From Mesorhizobium sp. M1B.F.Ca.ET.045.04.1.1 (lineage in GTDB: Bacteria > Pseudomonadota > Alphaproteobacteria > Rhizobiales > Rhizobiaceae), in assembly GCF_003952465.1 (NCBI RefSeq), contig NZ_CP034448.1, positions 4,503,001-4,567,000 on the forward strand: a stretch of DNA of 64,000 nucleotides. Reading direction: 5' to 3'. Position 1 is the stretch's first letter. Each line of letters starts with the position of its first letter. Under the pieces are notes generated by a model. That model did no database searches and was not told where the DNA came from. It worked only from the letters and a program-made list of their open reading frames with translations. Shown here one piece after another: positions 1-8,794 of the stretch. A program made the position numbers and the translations under genes.

Positions 1-1
1 C

Positions 2-1411
2 GTCTTTACCTCGTCCACCAACAACCAGCGCGCCATCATCAACAAGCAGAATGCCGACCAGCCTTATCCGGGCGATACGGTCGCGCCGGCGCCTGTCGAC
101 GGCAGCCACACTCAGTCGGTGAGCCGCTCCAGCCTCGAGCCGGTGACGTCCCAGCAGTTGCCGCCGCCTTCGCAGGCGGCCGCGGCGCCGGCCAAGCCGA
201 TGCGGACCGCCTCGGCCCCGGCGCTCGCTCCGGCTCCCGCGGCGCCGCATCTCGACAAGACGGCCACCGGCACGGTCGCGCCGGCAGCGAAGCCGTTCAA
301 GACCGCCGAGCCCGATGCCGTGCGCAACGCAAGCGCTGCGCCGCACGCCACCGAGATCGTCGTCAGGGAAGGCGAGACGATTTCGGGCCTCGCGCGGCAA
401 TATCATGTGCCGGCGGATGCGATCATCAAGGTCAATGGGCTCGATGCCAACAAGGGCATCAGAACCGGCCAGAAGATCGTCATCCCGGCCTATGCCTATT
501 CGAGCAAGGCCGAGCCCAAGGTTGCCGACGCCACCAAGCCTGTGAACACCCCGAAGCAGCCTGCCGGCGCGCCGGAGAAGGTTGCCGTGCTGCCCCAGCA
601 GCCGAAGCTCAAGGACGGCAAGTCGGCCGCGCAGGTTGACGCATCGGCGGCCGCCAGCGGTTCGAAGAACGCCAAGCCCGCACAGATGGCCGAGGCAAAG
701 CCGGCCGGCGCCGGCGGCACCTACACTGTCCAGCAGGGCGACTCCCTGTCCTCGATCGCGCGCAAGACCGGCGTCGGCGTCACGGCGCTCAAGCAGGCCA
801 ACGGCATGAAGGACGGGCTCTTGAAGATCGGCCAGACGCTCAGGGTTCCGGCCGGCGGCACCGTTGCCGTCGCCGCCGCCAACCCTGCCGCGACCAAGCC
901 GTCCGTCGACCCGGTGACGACGGCGACGACGCAGCCGCCGGCAAAGACCACGCCGTCGCAGACGCTCGCTTCCTACACGCCGCCGAAGAAGGACGCCAAG
1001 GTCATTCAGCAGGCCGAGGACGACGATGCGGTGGCGCCGGATGCGACCGGCATCGGCAAGATGCGCTGGCCGGTGCGCGGCCGCGTCATCTCCGGCTTCG
1101 GTTCGGGCAAGGACGGCGTCGACATCGCGGTGCCGGAAGGAACGCCGATCAAGGCGGCCGAGAACGGTGTCGTCATCTATGCCGGCGACGGCCTCAAGGA
1201 ATTCGGCAACACTGTGCTGGTTCGCCACGAGAACGGGCTGGTCACTGTTTACGGCCACGCCAGCTCGATCGAGGTGCAGCGCGGCCAGAAGGTCAAGCGC
1301 GGCCAGGAGATCGCGCTGTCCGGCATGAGCGGGACGACGGACTCGCCTAAGCTGCACTTCGAAGTGCGCAAGAACTCTGCCCCGGTCGATCCGAGCGGCT
1401 ATCTCGAATAG
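2..1411 (+). CDS. LysM/LytM (M23) envelope protein, NlpD-like, 5' end missing
   Basis: The open frame runs to the left edge of the window without a stop, so the true start and any signal or lipoprotein peptide lie outside; the GTG at 119 is probably internal. Two LysM peptidoglycan-binding modules are visible (about 353-490 and 716-850), separated by Ala/Pro/Lys-rich linkers, then a C-terminal LytM/M23 domain (about 1060-1400). The first zinc-ligand motif lacks its histidine (DGVDIAV in place of HxGxD) and the last motif reads KLHFEV in place of HLHFE. It is therefore likely a non-catalytic LytM factor that activates cell-wall amidases during division, as NlpD does, rather than an endopeptidase. 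A strong terminator follows. Confidence 0.85.
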   Translation, partial: VFTSSTNNQRAIINKQNADQPYPGDTVAPAPVDGSHTQSVSRSSLEPVTSQQLPPPSQAAAAPAKPMRTASAPALAPAPAAPHLDKTATGTVAPAAKPFKTAEPDAVRNASAAPHATEIVVREGETISGLARQYHVPADAIIKVNGLDANKGIRTGQKIVIPAYAYSSKAEPKVADATKPVNTPKQPAGAPEKVAVLPQQPKLKDGKSAAQVDASAAASGSKNAKPAQMAEAKPAGAGGTYTVQQGDSLSSIARKTGVGVTALKQANGMKDGLLKIGQTLRVPAGGTVAVAAANPAATKPSVDPVTTATTQPPAKTTPSQTLASYTPPKKDAKVIQQAEDDDAVAPDATGIGKMRWPVRGRVISGFGSGKDGVDIAVPEGTPIKAAENGVVIYAGDGLKEFGNTVLVRHENGLVTVYGHASSIEVQRGQKVKRGQEIALSGMSGTTDSPKLHFEVRKNSAPVDPSGYLE

Positions 1412-1462
1412 AACAAGAACAACTTGCGGGCCGCCTGACCTCCAGTCCGGCCCGCCGGCTTC

Positions 1463-1490
1463 AGCCCGCTCCGTCAGGAGCGGGCTTTTT
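1463..1490 (+). terminator. Rho-independent terminator after the LysM/LytM gene
   Basis: A perfect 10-bp stem (agcccgctcc / ggagcgggct) with a 4-nt loop is followed by a T run. It starts about 50 bp after the stop codon. Confidence 0.85.
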
Positions 1491-1518
1491 CAGTTGCCGA
1501 AGATGCATGACGCACGGC

Positions 1519-2409
1519 TCAAAGATGATCTTGGAGCGTGTCGGCGATCATCTCTTCAAGGCTGCTGGCCTTCACGCCTAGAAGCGTCTCGGCGTCGGAG
1601 GAATCGACCAGCAGGGGGCTCTCGAAGAGGTACTTCATCTCGATGAGTTCATGCATGCCCAGCGCCTCCATCTCGGGGATGGAATAGGAGCGTGCCTCTG
1701 AAACCTCTCGTCCGAGCATTGCCGCGGTTTTCCGGATCAGCTCGCGGGGGGAGGCGTGTTGCGAGGGGACATGAAACGCCCGTCCCCATTCACCCGTGTA
1801 GCGGGAGGCGGCGACAAGCGTCCTGGCGACGTCCTTGGTGAAGGTCCAGGCATGAGTCGCATGGAGGTCTCCAATGAAGGCGACAGGCTTGCCCTCGATG
1901 ACGGAGGGCAGCGCGACCAGTGAGAAGTAACTGATCGCGCCATGTCCCAGATAGTCGCTGGAGCGTATTTCGATCGCCGGCGCATTGGCACGGGCCGCCC
2001 GCTGCCACATGATCGTCCTGGCGGTCCCCTTCTTCGAACTCGGGTCCAGAGGCAAGTCAGGGCGAAGCGGGTTTTCGGTATTTTCGCCATAACCATAGAG
2101 GTTTCCGAGCACGATGAGCTTCGCGCCGACCGCTTCCGCCGCCTGCACGGCGCCGTCGATTATGGGGAAAAAGTCGGTTGGCCAGCGATGATATGCGGCC
2201 ATGGCACACATGAAGATGGCATCGGCGCCTCGGCAGACACACGACAGCGCCGAGGCGTCCGTGGCGTCGGCTTGTACGGCTCGCACGTTCCGCAGCGCAT
2301 GCGAACCGACGCTTCGGCTTGTAAGGATGACATCATGGCCTTCTTCGCCAAGAAGGCGAGCTGTCTCCCGCCCAACCGGGCCCGCGCCGACAACAACATA
2401 CAAACTCAT
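1519..2409 (-). CDS. NAD(P)-dependent SDR/NmrA-type epimerase-dehydratase
   Basis: This 296-aa protein begins MSLYVVVGAGPVG, a Rossmann nucleotide-binding turn (GxGxxG-type) within the first 15 residues. It follows the extended short-chain dehydrogenase plan and probably modifies a nucleotide sugar or other small metabolite in the cytoplasm; the substrate cannot be read from the sequence. The start at 2409 is preferred to the longer open frame because AGAGAGG lies just upstream and the Rossmann motif is N-terminal. It is divergent from an AraC-type regulator about 80 bp away, which probably controls it. Confidence 0.8.
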   Translation of the reverse strand: MSLYVVVGAGPVGRETARLLGEEGHDVILTSRSVGSHALRNVRAVQADATDASALSCVCRGADAIFMCAMAAYHRWPTDFFPIIDGAVQAAEAVGAKLIVLGNLYGYGENTENPLRPDLPLDPSSKKGTARTIMWQRAARANAPAIEIRSSDYLGHGAISYFSLVALPSVIEGKPVAFIGDLHATHAWTFTKDVARTLVAASRYTGEWGRAFHVPSQHASPRELIRKTAAMLGREVSEARSYSIPEMEALGMHELIEMKYLFESPLLVDSSDAETLLGVKASSLEEMIADTLQDHL

Positions 2410-2489
2410 GGCAACCTCTCTTCCAAGTTTGATGGAGAGGCGGGAGTACAAGTTCGCGGCGTTGAAAATCGCGCGGGAATTGCCAAATC

Positions 2490-3341
2490 TTGAACAGGTT
2501 CCGCCATGAATCGAGAGAGCATGTGTCCGCAATTCCCTCCGGCTCGACCCTGTCCGACGTAACGATGGTTTCCCGGCATGTTGAGGCAGGCGTCCATCTG
2601 CTGCCCCGGGCGCCACACCATCGCATCATGGTGCATGCAAGCGCGGCGACGCGCTCCTACTGCAATCAGGTTGGGCGATATTTCGTCAGGCGCGCCGGGG
2701 ATATCGACCTGGTGCCGGCTGGCGAGGAGGGCGGTTTTGAGGCCGAAACCCCGTTCGACACGATGGAGATCGTCTTGCAGCCCGCCTTGATGGAAAGGGT
2801 CGCCGCAGAACTTGGGGGCAGGGCGCGAGCATCACGGCTCGACACCCGCCATTTGCTTCGTGACCAGCGCATCGAGCATCTCGCTCGAGCACTGCAGAGC
2901 GATCTCGCTGCAGACGCGCCGAGTGGCCCTTTGTTTGCCGAGGGCATCGGCGCCGCGCTTGCGGTGAGGCTGCTTGGCCTCGATGGCCCAGACGCAGTTC
3001 GAGTGAACCGGTTGTCGGACGCGCAGCTAAAGCGTGTCCTGGAACACATCGAGTCCGCTCTACATGAGCCGCTTTCGATCGACCGCCTGAGCCAGGTTGC
3101 CGGCGCGAGCAGCTCGCATTTGCGCACATGGTTCAAAGCGGCGATGGGCGTCACCTTGCATCGCTACGTGTTGCGACGTCGCGTGGAAAGGGCGTGCGTT
3201 CTGCTGCGGCGACGCGATCTCAGCACAAGCGAGGTTGCTGCATTGACGGGCTTTGCGCACCAGTCACATCTCGCGCATTGGATGCGCCGCGAAACCGGCC
3301 AGACGCCGCGTGACTTGCGACGGGCGCAGCCGCCCAAGTGA
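2490..3341 (+). CDS. AraC-family transcriptional regulator
   Basis: The frame gives up to 283 aa. The C-terminal 100 residues carry the double helix-turn-helix of AraC/XylS proteins (LSIDRLSQVAGASSSHLRTW in the first helix set, then the conserved TGFAHQSHLAHWMRRETGQTP region). The N-terminal half is an effector or dimerisation domain without a recognised ligand. The start is uncertain: TTG at 2490, GTG at 2523 and ATG at 2565 are all in frame. The divergent SDR gene is the obvious candidate target. The 3' end almost meets the convergent DUF815 gene (10 bp). Confidence 0.85.
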   Translation: MNRFRHESREHVSAIPSGSTLSDVTMVSRHVEAGVHLLPRAPHHRIMVHASAATRSYCNQVGRYFVRRAGDIDLVPAGEEGGFEAETPFDTMEIVLQPALMERVAAELGGRARASRLDTRHLLRDQRIEHLARALQSDLAADAPSGPLFAEGIGAALAVRLLGLDGPDAVRVNRLSDAQLKRVLEHIESALHEPLSIDRLSQVAGASSSHLRTWFKAAMGVTLHRYVLRRRVERACVLLRRRDLSTSEVAALTGFAHQSHLAHWMRRETGQTPRDLRRAQPPK

Positions 3342-3351
3342 CGTTCACGCT

Positions 3352-4224
3352 TCAATCCTTGAGCGACTTGCCGAGCCGGCCGGCGAGATCCTGCGTGAAT
3401 TGCCAGGCGACGCGGCCGGAGCGGCTGCCGCGTGTCGTCGCCCATTCCAGTGCGTCCGCGCGCAGGCTCTCGGGGTCGATGGTAAGGCCGTGATAGCGGA
3501 CATAGCCGTCGATCATGTCGAGATATTCGTCCTGCGAACATTTGTGGAAGCCGAGCCACAGGCCGAAGCGGTCGGAAAGCGAGACTTTTTCCTCCACGGC
3601 CTCCGACGGGTTGATGGCGGTCGAGCGCTCATTGTCGATCATATCGCGCGGCAACAGATGCCGCCGGTTCGACGTAGCGTAGAAGATGACATTGGCCGGG
3701 CGGCCCTCGACGCCCCCTTCGAGCGCCGCCTTCAGCGACTTGTAGGAGGTGTCGTCGTGATCGAAGGAGAGGTCGTCGCAAAACAGGATGAAGCGATAGG
3801 GGGCAGCCTTCAGCAGGCCCATCAGCTTCGGCAGCGTATCGATGTCCTCGCGATGGATCTCGATCAGCTTCAAAGGTCGGTCGAGCTTTTCCGAGGCATT
3901 GACCCGGGCGTGCACGGCCTTGACCAGCGACGACTTGCCCATGCCGCGCGCGCCCCAGAGCAGCACGTTGTTGGCGGCGAAGCCGGAAGCGAAGCGCTCG
4001 GTGTTGTCGAGCAGGATGTCGCGGACCCGGTCGACGCCGCGGATCAGGCCGATGTCGACGCGGTTGACCTTGCGCACCGGCTCCAGATAGCCGGGGTCGG
4101 CCTGCCAGACGAAGCAGTCGGCCAGGCCGAGATCGGTCTCGGGAACGGGTGGCGGGGCGAGGCGGGAGACCGCTTCGATCAGGCGGTCGAGCTTCTTGTT
4201 CAGGGCATCCAGGCTATCGGTCAT
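3352..4224 (-). CDS. DUF815 family P-loop ATPase
   Basis: A 290-aa cytoplasmic protein with a short coiled N-terminus (MTDSLDALNKKLDRLIEAV), a Walker A motif GARGMGKSS, a Walker B-like segment FILFCDDLSF and a sensor-like YATSNRRHLLPRD. This is the arrangement of DUF815 AAA-type ATPases, which are widespread in alphaproteobacteria with no firmly assigned role. The start at 4224 was chosen because the family begins at this MTDS-type methionine; the longer frame upstream is poor. It is divergent from yajC. Confidence 0.85.
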   Translation of the reverse strand: MTDSLDALNKKLDRLIEAVSRLAPPPVPETDLGLADCFVWQADPGYLEPVRKVNRVDIGLIRGVDRVRDILLDNTERFASGFAANNVLLWGARGMGKSSLVKAVHARVNASEKLDRPLKLIEIHREDIDTLPKLMGLLKAAPYRFILFCDDLSFDHDDTSYKSLKAALEGGVEGRPANVIFYATSNRRHLLPRDMIDNERSTAINPSEAVEEKVSLSDRFGLWLGFHKCSQDEYLDMIDGYVRYHGLTIDPESLRADALEWATTRGSRSGRVAWQFTQDLAGRLGKSLKD

Positions 4225-4406
4225 TTCCGGTCTTTTCGCTTTGGCATCTCGCAACGTGAAGCGGGTCCATGATTGCGCACCAAGGACCAACTGCAAGCTT
4301 TTGTTGGAGCACGATCTTTTCGGGCCGGCTCCAAGCGGCTTCCGGCTGCGACGCTCTAGCACGCGCCAAACGGCTGGAAAAGCAACGGATTCGGCGGGTC
4401 GCGCAG

Positions 4407-4434
4407 TTGCATTGGCAACTTTACCGACTATATT
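4407..4434 (+). promoter_or_regulatory. Possible sigma70-type promoter of yajC-secDF
   Basis: TTGCAT (4407-4412) and TATATT (4429-4434) are spaced 16 bp apart, about 58 bp upstream of the yajC start. Placement by eye only. Confidence 0.4.
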
Positions 4435-4491
4435 CCGCCCAAATTTTCGCGGGGCCGCAGCGGCGGTATTTTACCATCCAGGAGTTTCTTG

Positions 4492-4830
4492 ATGTTCGTC
4501 ACACCGGCATACGCCCAAGGCGTCGGCACCTCGCCCGATATGTTCATCAGCATTTTGCCGTTTGTCCTGATTTTCGTGATCATGTATTTTCTGATCATCA
4601 GGCCGCAGCGCACGCAGCTGAAGAAGCGCCAGGAAATGCTGGCCGCGGTGCGCCGCGGCGATACGGTGGTGACCGGCGGTGGCTTCGTCGGCAAGGTGAC
4701 CAAGGTGATCGACGACAATGAGCTGGAGATCGACCTTGGCGGCGGAACCAAGGTGACGGCGCTGCGCTCGACGATCTCCGACGTGCGCGTCAAGGGCGAG
4801 CCGGTGGCGAACCAGAACGCCAAGAAGTAA
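4492..4830 (+). CDS. yajC: Sec translocon accessory protein YajC
   Basis: A 112-aa single-pass inner-membrane protein that associates with SecDF and SecYEG. It has one hydrophobic segment near residues 18-38 (ISILPFVLIFVIMYFLI) followed by the diagnostic RPQ(R)TQLKKRQEML and GDTVVTGGGFVGKV sequences. The ATG at 4492 is preceded by CCAGGAG at good spacing; the TTG three bases earlier is less likely. secDF follows 55 bp later in the usual order, so the two are probably co-transcribed. Confidence 0.97.
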   Translation: MFVTPAYAQGVGTSPDMFISILPFVLIFVIMYFLIIRPQRTQLKKRQEMLAAVRRGDTVVTGGGFVGKVTKVIDDNELEIDLGGGTKVTALRSTISDVRVKGEPVANQNAKK

Positions 4831-4885
4831 TCATCACCTCGATGGCGGAACGCTGCCGCTTGTACGCCTGAACGGATAAGAACGA

Positions 4886-7438
4886 ATGCTGTATTTCTCG
4901 CGCCTGAAGATGGTCCTGATCTGGCTGGCCGTAGCCGTCACAGTGATCCTCGCCGCGCCCAACCTGTTCCCGGCAAGCACGCTGGCGCAACTGCCGAACT
5001 GGGTGCCGAAGCGGCAGATGACGCTCGGCCTCGACCTTCAGGGCGGCTCGCACATCCTGCTCCAGATGGATCAGAACGATCTGATCAAAGACCAACTGGA
5101 GACGACGCGCGACGAGATCAGGACCCTGCTGCGCGAAGCCAAGATCAACTATACCGGGCTTTCGGGCACCGGTCGCACCGTGCAGGTGCGCATCAGCGAC
5201 CAGAGCCAGGTCGATGCGGCCAAGGCAGCGCTGAAACCCATTACAAATCCGGTAAATGCCGGTCTATTCACCGGCGGTTCCGTTCAGTCGATGACACTGG
5301 ATGATTCAGAGCCTGGGCTGCTGAAATTTACCGTCACGGATGCCGGCCTCAAGTACCGGACCACGACGGCGTTGTCACAGGCAATCGAAGTTGTCGAACG
5401 ACGCGTGAACGCGCTTGGCACGACCGAGCCGATTGTGCAGCGGCAGGGTGACGATCGCATTCTCGTTCAGGTGCCTGGCCTTCAGAACCCTCAGCGGCTC
5501 AAGGACATTATCGGCCAGACCGCCAAGCTGACGTTCCAGATGGTCGACACCTCGATGCCGGTCCAGGACGCCATGAAAGGCCGGCCGCCGGCTGGCGACT
5601 CGATCCTGTATTCTCAGGACGATCCTCCAGTTCCCTATTTGGTGGAGAACCGCGTCATCGTGTCGGGCGAAGACCTGTCGCAGGCGACCCCGACCTACAA
5701 TTCGCAGACAAACGAGCCAGTGGTTTCGTTTACGTTCAATTCGCGAGGCGCCACCCGGTTCGGCCAGGCGACCCAGCAGAATGTCGGTAAACCTTTCGCC
5801 ATCGTCCTCGACAATCAGGTCATTTCGGCGCCCGTCATCCGTGAACCTATCCTGGGCGGCACGGGGCAGATTTCAGGCAACTTCACAGCCGAGAGCGCCA
5901 ACGATCTCGCCGTGCTGCTGCGCGCCGGCGCCTTGCCGGCAAAACTTACCATCATCGAAGAGCGCACGGTGGGGCCGGGCCTTGGTCAGGATTCGATCCA
6001 TGCCGGCAAGATCGCGGGCGTGATCGGCTCGATCCTCGTCGTCGCCTTCATGTTCGTGGCCTACGGCTTCCTCGGCTTCCTCGCCAATGTGGCCTTGGCC
6101 GTGCACGTTGCGATGATCGTGGGGGCGCTGTCACTGCTTGGCGCAACGCTCACTTTGCCAGGTATCGCGGGTATCGTGCTCACCATCGGCATGGCTGTGG
6201 ATTCCAACGTTCTGATTTACGAGCGCATCCGCGAAGAGCGACGAAATGGCCGCTCGGTGATCCAGGCGATCGACACCGGTTTCTCCAAGGCGCTGGCGAC
6301 GATCGTCGACTCCAACGTGACGTCGCTGATCGCCACCGTGGTGCTGTTCTTTCTTGGCACCGGTCCGGTCAAGGGCTTCGCCATCACCTACGCCATCGGC
6401 ATCCTGACCACGGTGTTCACCGCCTTCACCTTCACCCGGATGCTGGTCGCGATCTGGTTGCGCCGCGCCCGCCCGAAGGAATTGCCAAGGGCGCCGGTCA
6501 CCTTCATTCCGCCGGGCACCAAGATTCCGTTCATGGGGATCCGCCGCTGGACGTTCGCTTTGTCCAGCGTGCTGTCGATCCTGTCGGTCGTCGGGTTCCT
6601 GACCATCGACATCAATTACGGCATCGACTTCAAGGGCGGCTCGATGATCGAGGTGCAGTCCAAGCAGGGCGACGCCGATCTCGGCGACATCCGCGCCAGG
6701 TTGTCCGAACTCAATATCGGCGAGATCCAGGTACAGCAGTTCGGCGCGCCGAATGACGTCCTGATCCGCGTCGGAACACAAGATGCCGGCGAGAATGCCG
6801 AGCAGACGGTTATCGACAAGGTGAGGGGCGAACTCCAGGATCAATACGACTTCCGCCGCGTCGAAGTGGTGGGTCCGACGGTTTCCGGAGAGCTGGCCAA
6901 GCAGGGCACGATCGCAATGCTGATCGCGCTGGTCGGCATCCTGCTTTATGTCTGGTTCCGTTTCGAATGGCAGTTCGCGGTCGGCGCCATCGTCGCCACG
7001 GTGCACGATGTGGTGATGACGATCGGCTTTTTCGTCATATCCGGATTGGAATTCAACCAGTCATCGCTGGCGGCGATCCTGACCATCATCGGCTATTCGC
7101 TGAACGATACGATCGTCGTCTATGACCGCGTTCGCGAGGATCTCAGAAAATACAAGAAGATGCCGCTGCCGCAGCTTCTCAACAATGCAATCAACGAGAC
7201 GCTGTCGAGGACGACGCTGACGTCGGTCACGACATCGCTGGCGCTGTTGGCGCTGGTGCTGTTCGGCGGCGAGGTGATCCGTTCGTTCACGCTGGCGATG
7301 CTGTTCGGCGTGGTGTTCGGCACCTATTCGTCGATCTTCATAGCCGCGCCGCTGCTGATCCTCTTCAAGCTCAGGCCGCAGGGCGCGACCGCCGAAGAGG
7401 AGCAGAAGCCGGCGAACGGCAAGGCCGTGACGACCTGA
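4886..7438 (+). CDS. secDF: Fused protein translocase subunit SecDF
   Basis: This 850-aa fusion joins SecD (about residues 1-500) to SecF (about 540-850). It uses the proton motive force to help complete protein export through SecYEG. The SecD part shows the N-terminal helix, the periplasmic P1 region with LGLDLQGGSHILLQMD, and the conserved membrane motif DSNVLIYERIREE near residue 439. The SecF part shows NYGIDFKGGS and LNDTIVVYDRVRE near residue 739. Fused SecDF is common in rhizobia. Upstream yajC and the two small genes downstream appear to form one transcription unit, with a palindromic repeat inserted before the third gene. Confidence 0.97.
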   Translation: MLYFSRLKMVLIWLAVAVTVILAAPNLFPASTLAQLPNWVPKRQMTLGLDLQGGSHILLQMDQNDLIKDQLETTRDEIRTLLREAKINYTGLSGTGRTVQVRISDQSQVDAAKAALKPITNPVNAGLFTGGSVQSMTLDDSEPGLLKFTVTDAGLKYRTTTALSQAIEVVERRVNALGTTEPIVQRQGDDRILVQVPGLQNPQRLKDIIGQTAKLTFQMVDTSMPVQDAMKGRPPAGDSILYSQDDPPVPYLVENRVIVSGEDLSQATPTYNSQTNEPVVSFTFNSRGATRFGQATQQNVGKPFAIVLDNQVISAPVIREPILGGTGQISGNFTAESANDLAVLLRAGALPAKLTIIEERTVGPGLGQDSIHAGKIAGVIGSILVVAFMFVAYGFLGFLANVALAVHVAMIVGALSLLGATLTLPGIAGIVLTIGMAVDSNVLIYERIREERRNGRSVIQAIDTGFSKALATIVDSNVTSLIATVVLFFLGTGPVKGFAITYAIGILTTVFTAFTFTRMLVAIWLRRARPKELPRAPVTFIPPGTKIPFMGIRRWTFALSSVLSILSVVGFLTIDINYGIDFKGGSMIEVQSKQGDADLGDIRARLSELNIGEIQVQQFGAPNDVLIRVGTQDAGENAEQTVIDKVRGELQDQYDFRRVEVVGPTVSGELAKQGTIAMLIALVGILLYVWFRFEWQFAVGAIVATVHDVVMTIGFFVISGLEFNQSSLAAILTIIGYSLNDTIVVYDRVREDLRKYKKMPLPQLLNNAINETLSRTTLTSVTTSLALLALVLFGGEVIRSFTLAMLFGVVFGTYSSIFIAAPLLILFKLRPQGATAEEEQKPANGKAVTT

Positions 7439-7466
7439 AATGATCCGGCTCTAAATCAAAGAGAAA

Positions 7467-7515
7467 GAGCATGATGTCGTCCGAAAGCCGCTCCACACTT
7501 TTCGGCATCATGCTC
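7467..7515. repeat. RIME-like palindromic intergenic element, GAGCATGATG type
   Basis: The arms GAGCATGATG (7467-7476) and CATCATGCTC (7506-7515) flank a core related to CCGAAAACCGCTTCACACTTTTCGG. The same element occurs inverted at 20951-21000. It lies between secDF and the Mth938-like gene. Confidence 0.75.
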
Positions 7516-7522
7516 TAGACCC

Positions 7523-7912
7523 ATGGCCAAAGGCATCGTCATCCGCGAGGCGCATTTCCCGGGCAGGGCGCCGATCGAAGCCTACGGTAATGGCGGCTTC
7601 CGCTTTGCCAACATGTCGCATCGCGGCTCGCTTCTGTTCCTGCCGTCCGGCATTCATGGCTGGGAGCCGGCCGATCCGCTGGCGCTGAAAGCTTCGGACT
7701 TCGACAAGCTGTTGGCTGAAGCCGACAGGATAGAGATCCTGCTGGTCGGCACCGGCAAGGATCTGCGGCCGTTGCCGGCGGCGTTGCGCGCCGCGTTCAA
7801 GGAGGCCGGTATCTCGGCCGACCCGATGTCGACGGGCGCGGCGGTGCGCACCTACAACGTGCTTCTGGCCGAGGATCGCGCCGTGGCCGCGGCGCTGATT
7901 GCCGTCGATTGA
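7523..7912 (+). CDS. Mth938-like domain protein (NDUFAF3 homologue)
   Basis: A 129-aa soluble protein of the DUF498/Mth938-like family, whose mitochondrial member NDUFAF3 is a complex I assembly factor. Typical family features are the early hydrophobic strand (GSLLFLPSGIHGWEP), the central ILLVGTGKDLRPLP strand-turn, and a late GAAVRTYNVLLAEDRAVAAALI helix. The bacterial role is not established. The stop is directly followed by the ATG of the next gene, so the two are translationally coupled. Confidence 0.85.
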   Translation: MAKGIVIREAHFPGRAPIEAYGNGGFRFANMSHRGSLLFLPSGIHGWEPADPLALKASDFDKLLAEADRIEILLVGTGKDLRPLPAALRAAFKEAGISADPMSTGAAVRTYNVLLAEDRAVAAALIAVD

Positions 7913-8761
7913 ATGGCCGTCGGTTCAACCATCGTCGTGGACGCGGTGCGCGCCGCCGACCCTGACCGCTATCTCTCGGCGCTTTATGCGCCGGCCGGCA
8001 AGCGCGCCGCGCTGTTCGCGCTCTATGCCTTCAATGCCGAGATCGCCAGCGTGCGCGACCGCATCCACGAGCCGCTGCCGGGCGAGGTTCGGCTGCAGTG
8101 GTGGCGCGACGTCATCATGGCCGAGGGCGAAGCGGACACAGGCCATCCGAGCGCCGATGCGCTGAGGGCGGCGATCACCGCCTATCGTCTGCCGAAGGCG
8201 GCTTTCGACAACATGCTCGAGGCGCGCATCTTCGATCTTTACGACGATCCGATGCCGTCGCGGACGGATCTCGAAGGCTATTGCGGTGAGACGGCCGCCG
8301 CGCTGATCCAGCTTGCAGCGATGGCGCTCGATCCAACTGCCGCGCCGCGCTTTGCCGAACTGGCGGGCAGGGCCGGTTGCGCGCAGGCCATTACCGGCCT
8401 GCTGCTCTTGCTGCCGCTGCACCGCAGGCGGGGCCAATGCTACGTGCCAGCCGACATCCTGGTGGCAGCCGGGACAACACCGGAAGAGTTCGTCAAAGGC
8501 GAGGGCGATGCTGCCGCGGAGCGAGCGGTGGCGGCGATGATCGCGTTGGCGCGGGAGCATCTCGGCGCCTTCGAGAGAGGCGCGTCGGCGCTCCCCGTGT
8601 CGCTGCGCCCCGCCTTCCTGCCGCTGGCGCTGACACGCGCCTATCTCGACAAGATGGAAAAGGCGGGTCGATCCCCACTCGCAGACACTGCGACGCTCTC
8701 AACCTTGCGCCGGCACTGGCTGCTCTTGCGTCATGCCATGCGCGGCTGGACGCCCCTTTGA
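7913..8761 (+). CDS. Squalene/phytoene synthase family protein (NDUFAF6-like)
   Basis: A 282-aa protein of the trans-isoprenyl diphosphate synthase (phytoene/squalene synthase) fold. The N-terminal segment RYLSALYAPAGKRAALFALYAFNAEIA and the RLQWWRDVI block are family hallmarks. The Asp-rich substrate motifs of true phytoene synthases (DxxxD) are not evident, which fits the NDUFAF6-like branch of presumed non-catalytic complex I assembly factors. It begins immediately after the Mth938-like stop, so the two are probably made together. There are no carotenoid genes nearby. Confidence 0.82.
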   Translation: MAVGSTIVVDAVRAADPDRYLSALYAPAGKRAALFALYAFNAEIASVRDRIHEPLPGEVRLQWWRDVIMAEGEADTGHPSADALRAAITAYRLPKAAFDNMLEARIFDLYDDPMPSRTDLEGYCGETAAALIQLAAMALDPTAAPRFAELAGRAGCAQAITGLLLLLPLHRRRGQCYVPADILVAAGTTPEEFVKGEGDAAAERAVAAMIALAREHLGAFERGASALPVSLRPAFLPLALTRAYLDKMEKAGRSPLADTATLSTLRRHWLLLRHAMRGWTPL

Positions 8762-8794
8762 CGTAAACGTCAATTGTGCTAGGGGTTCTGCCGC

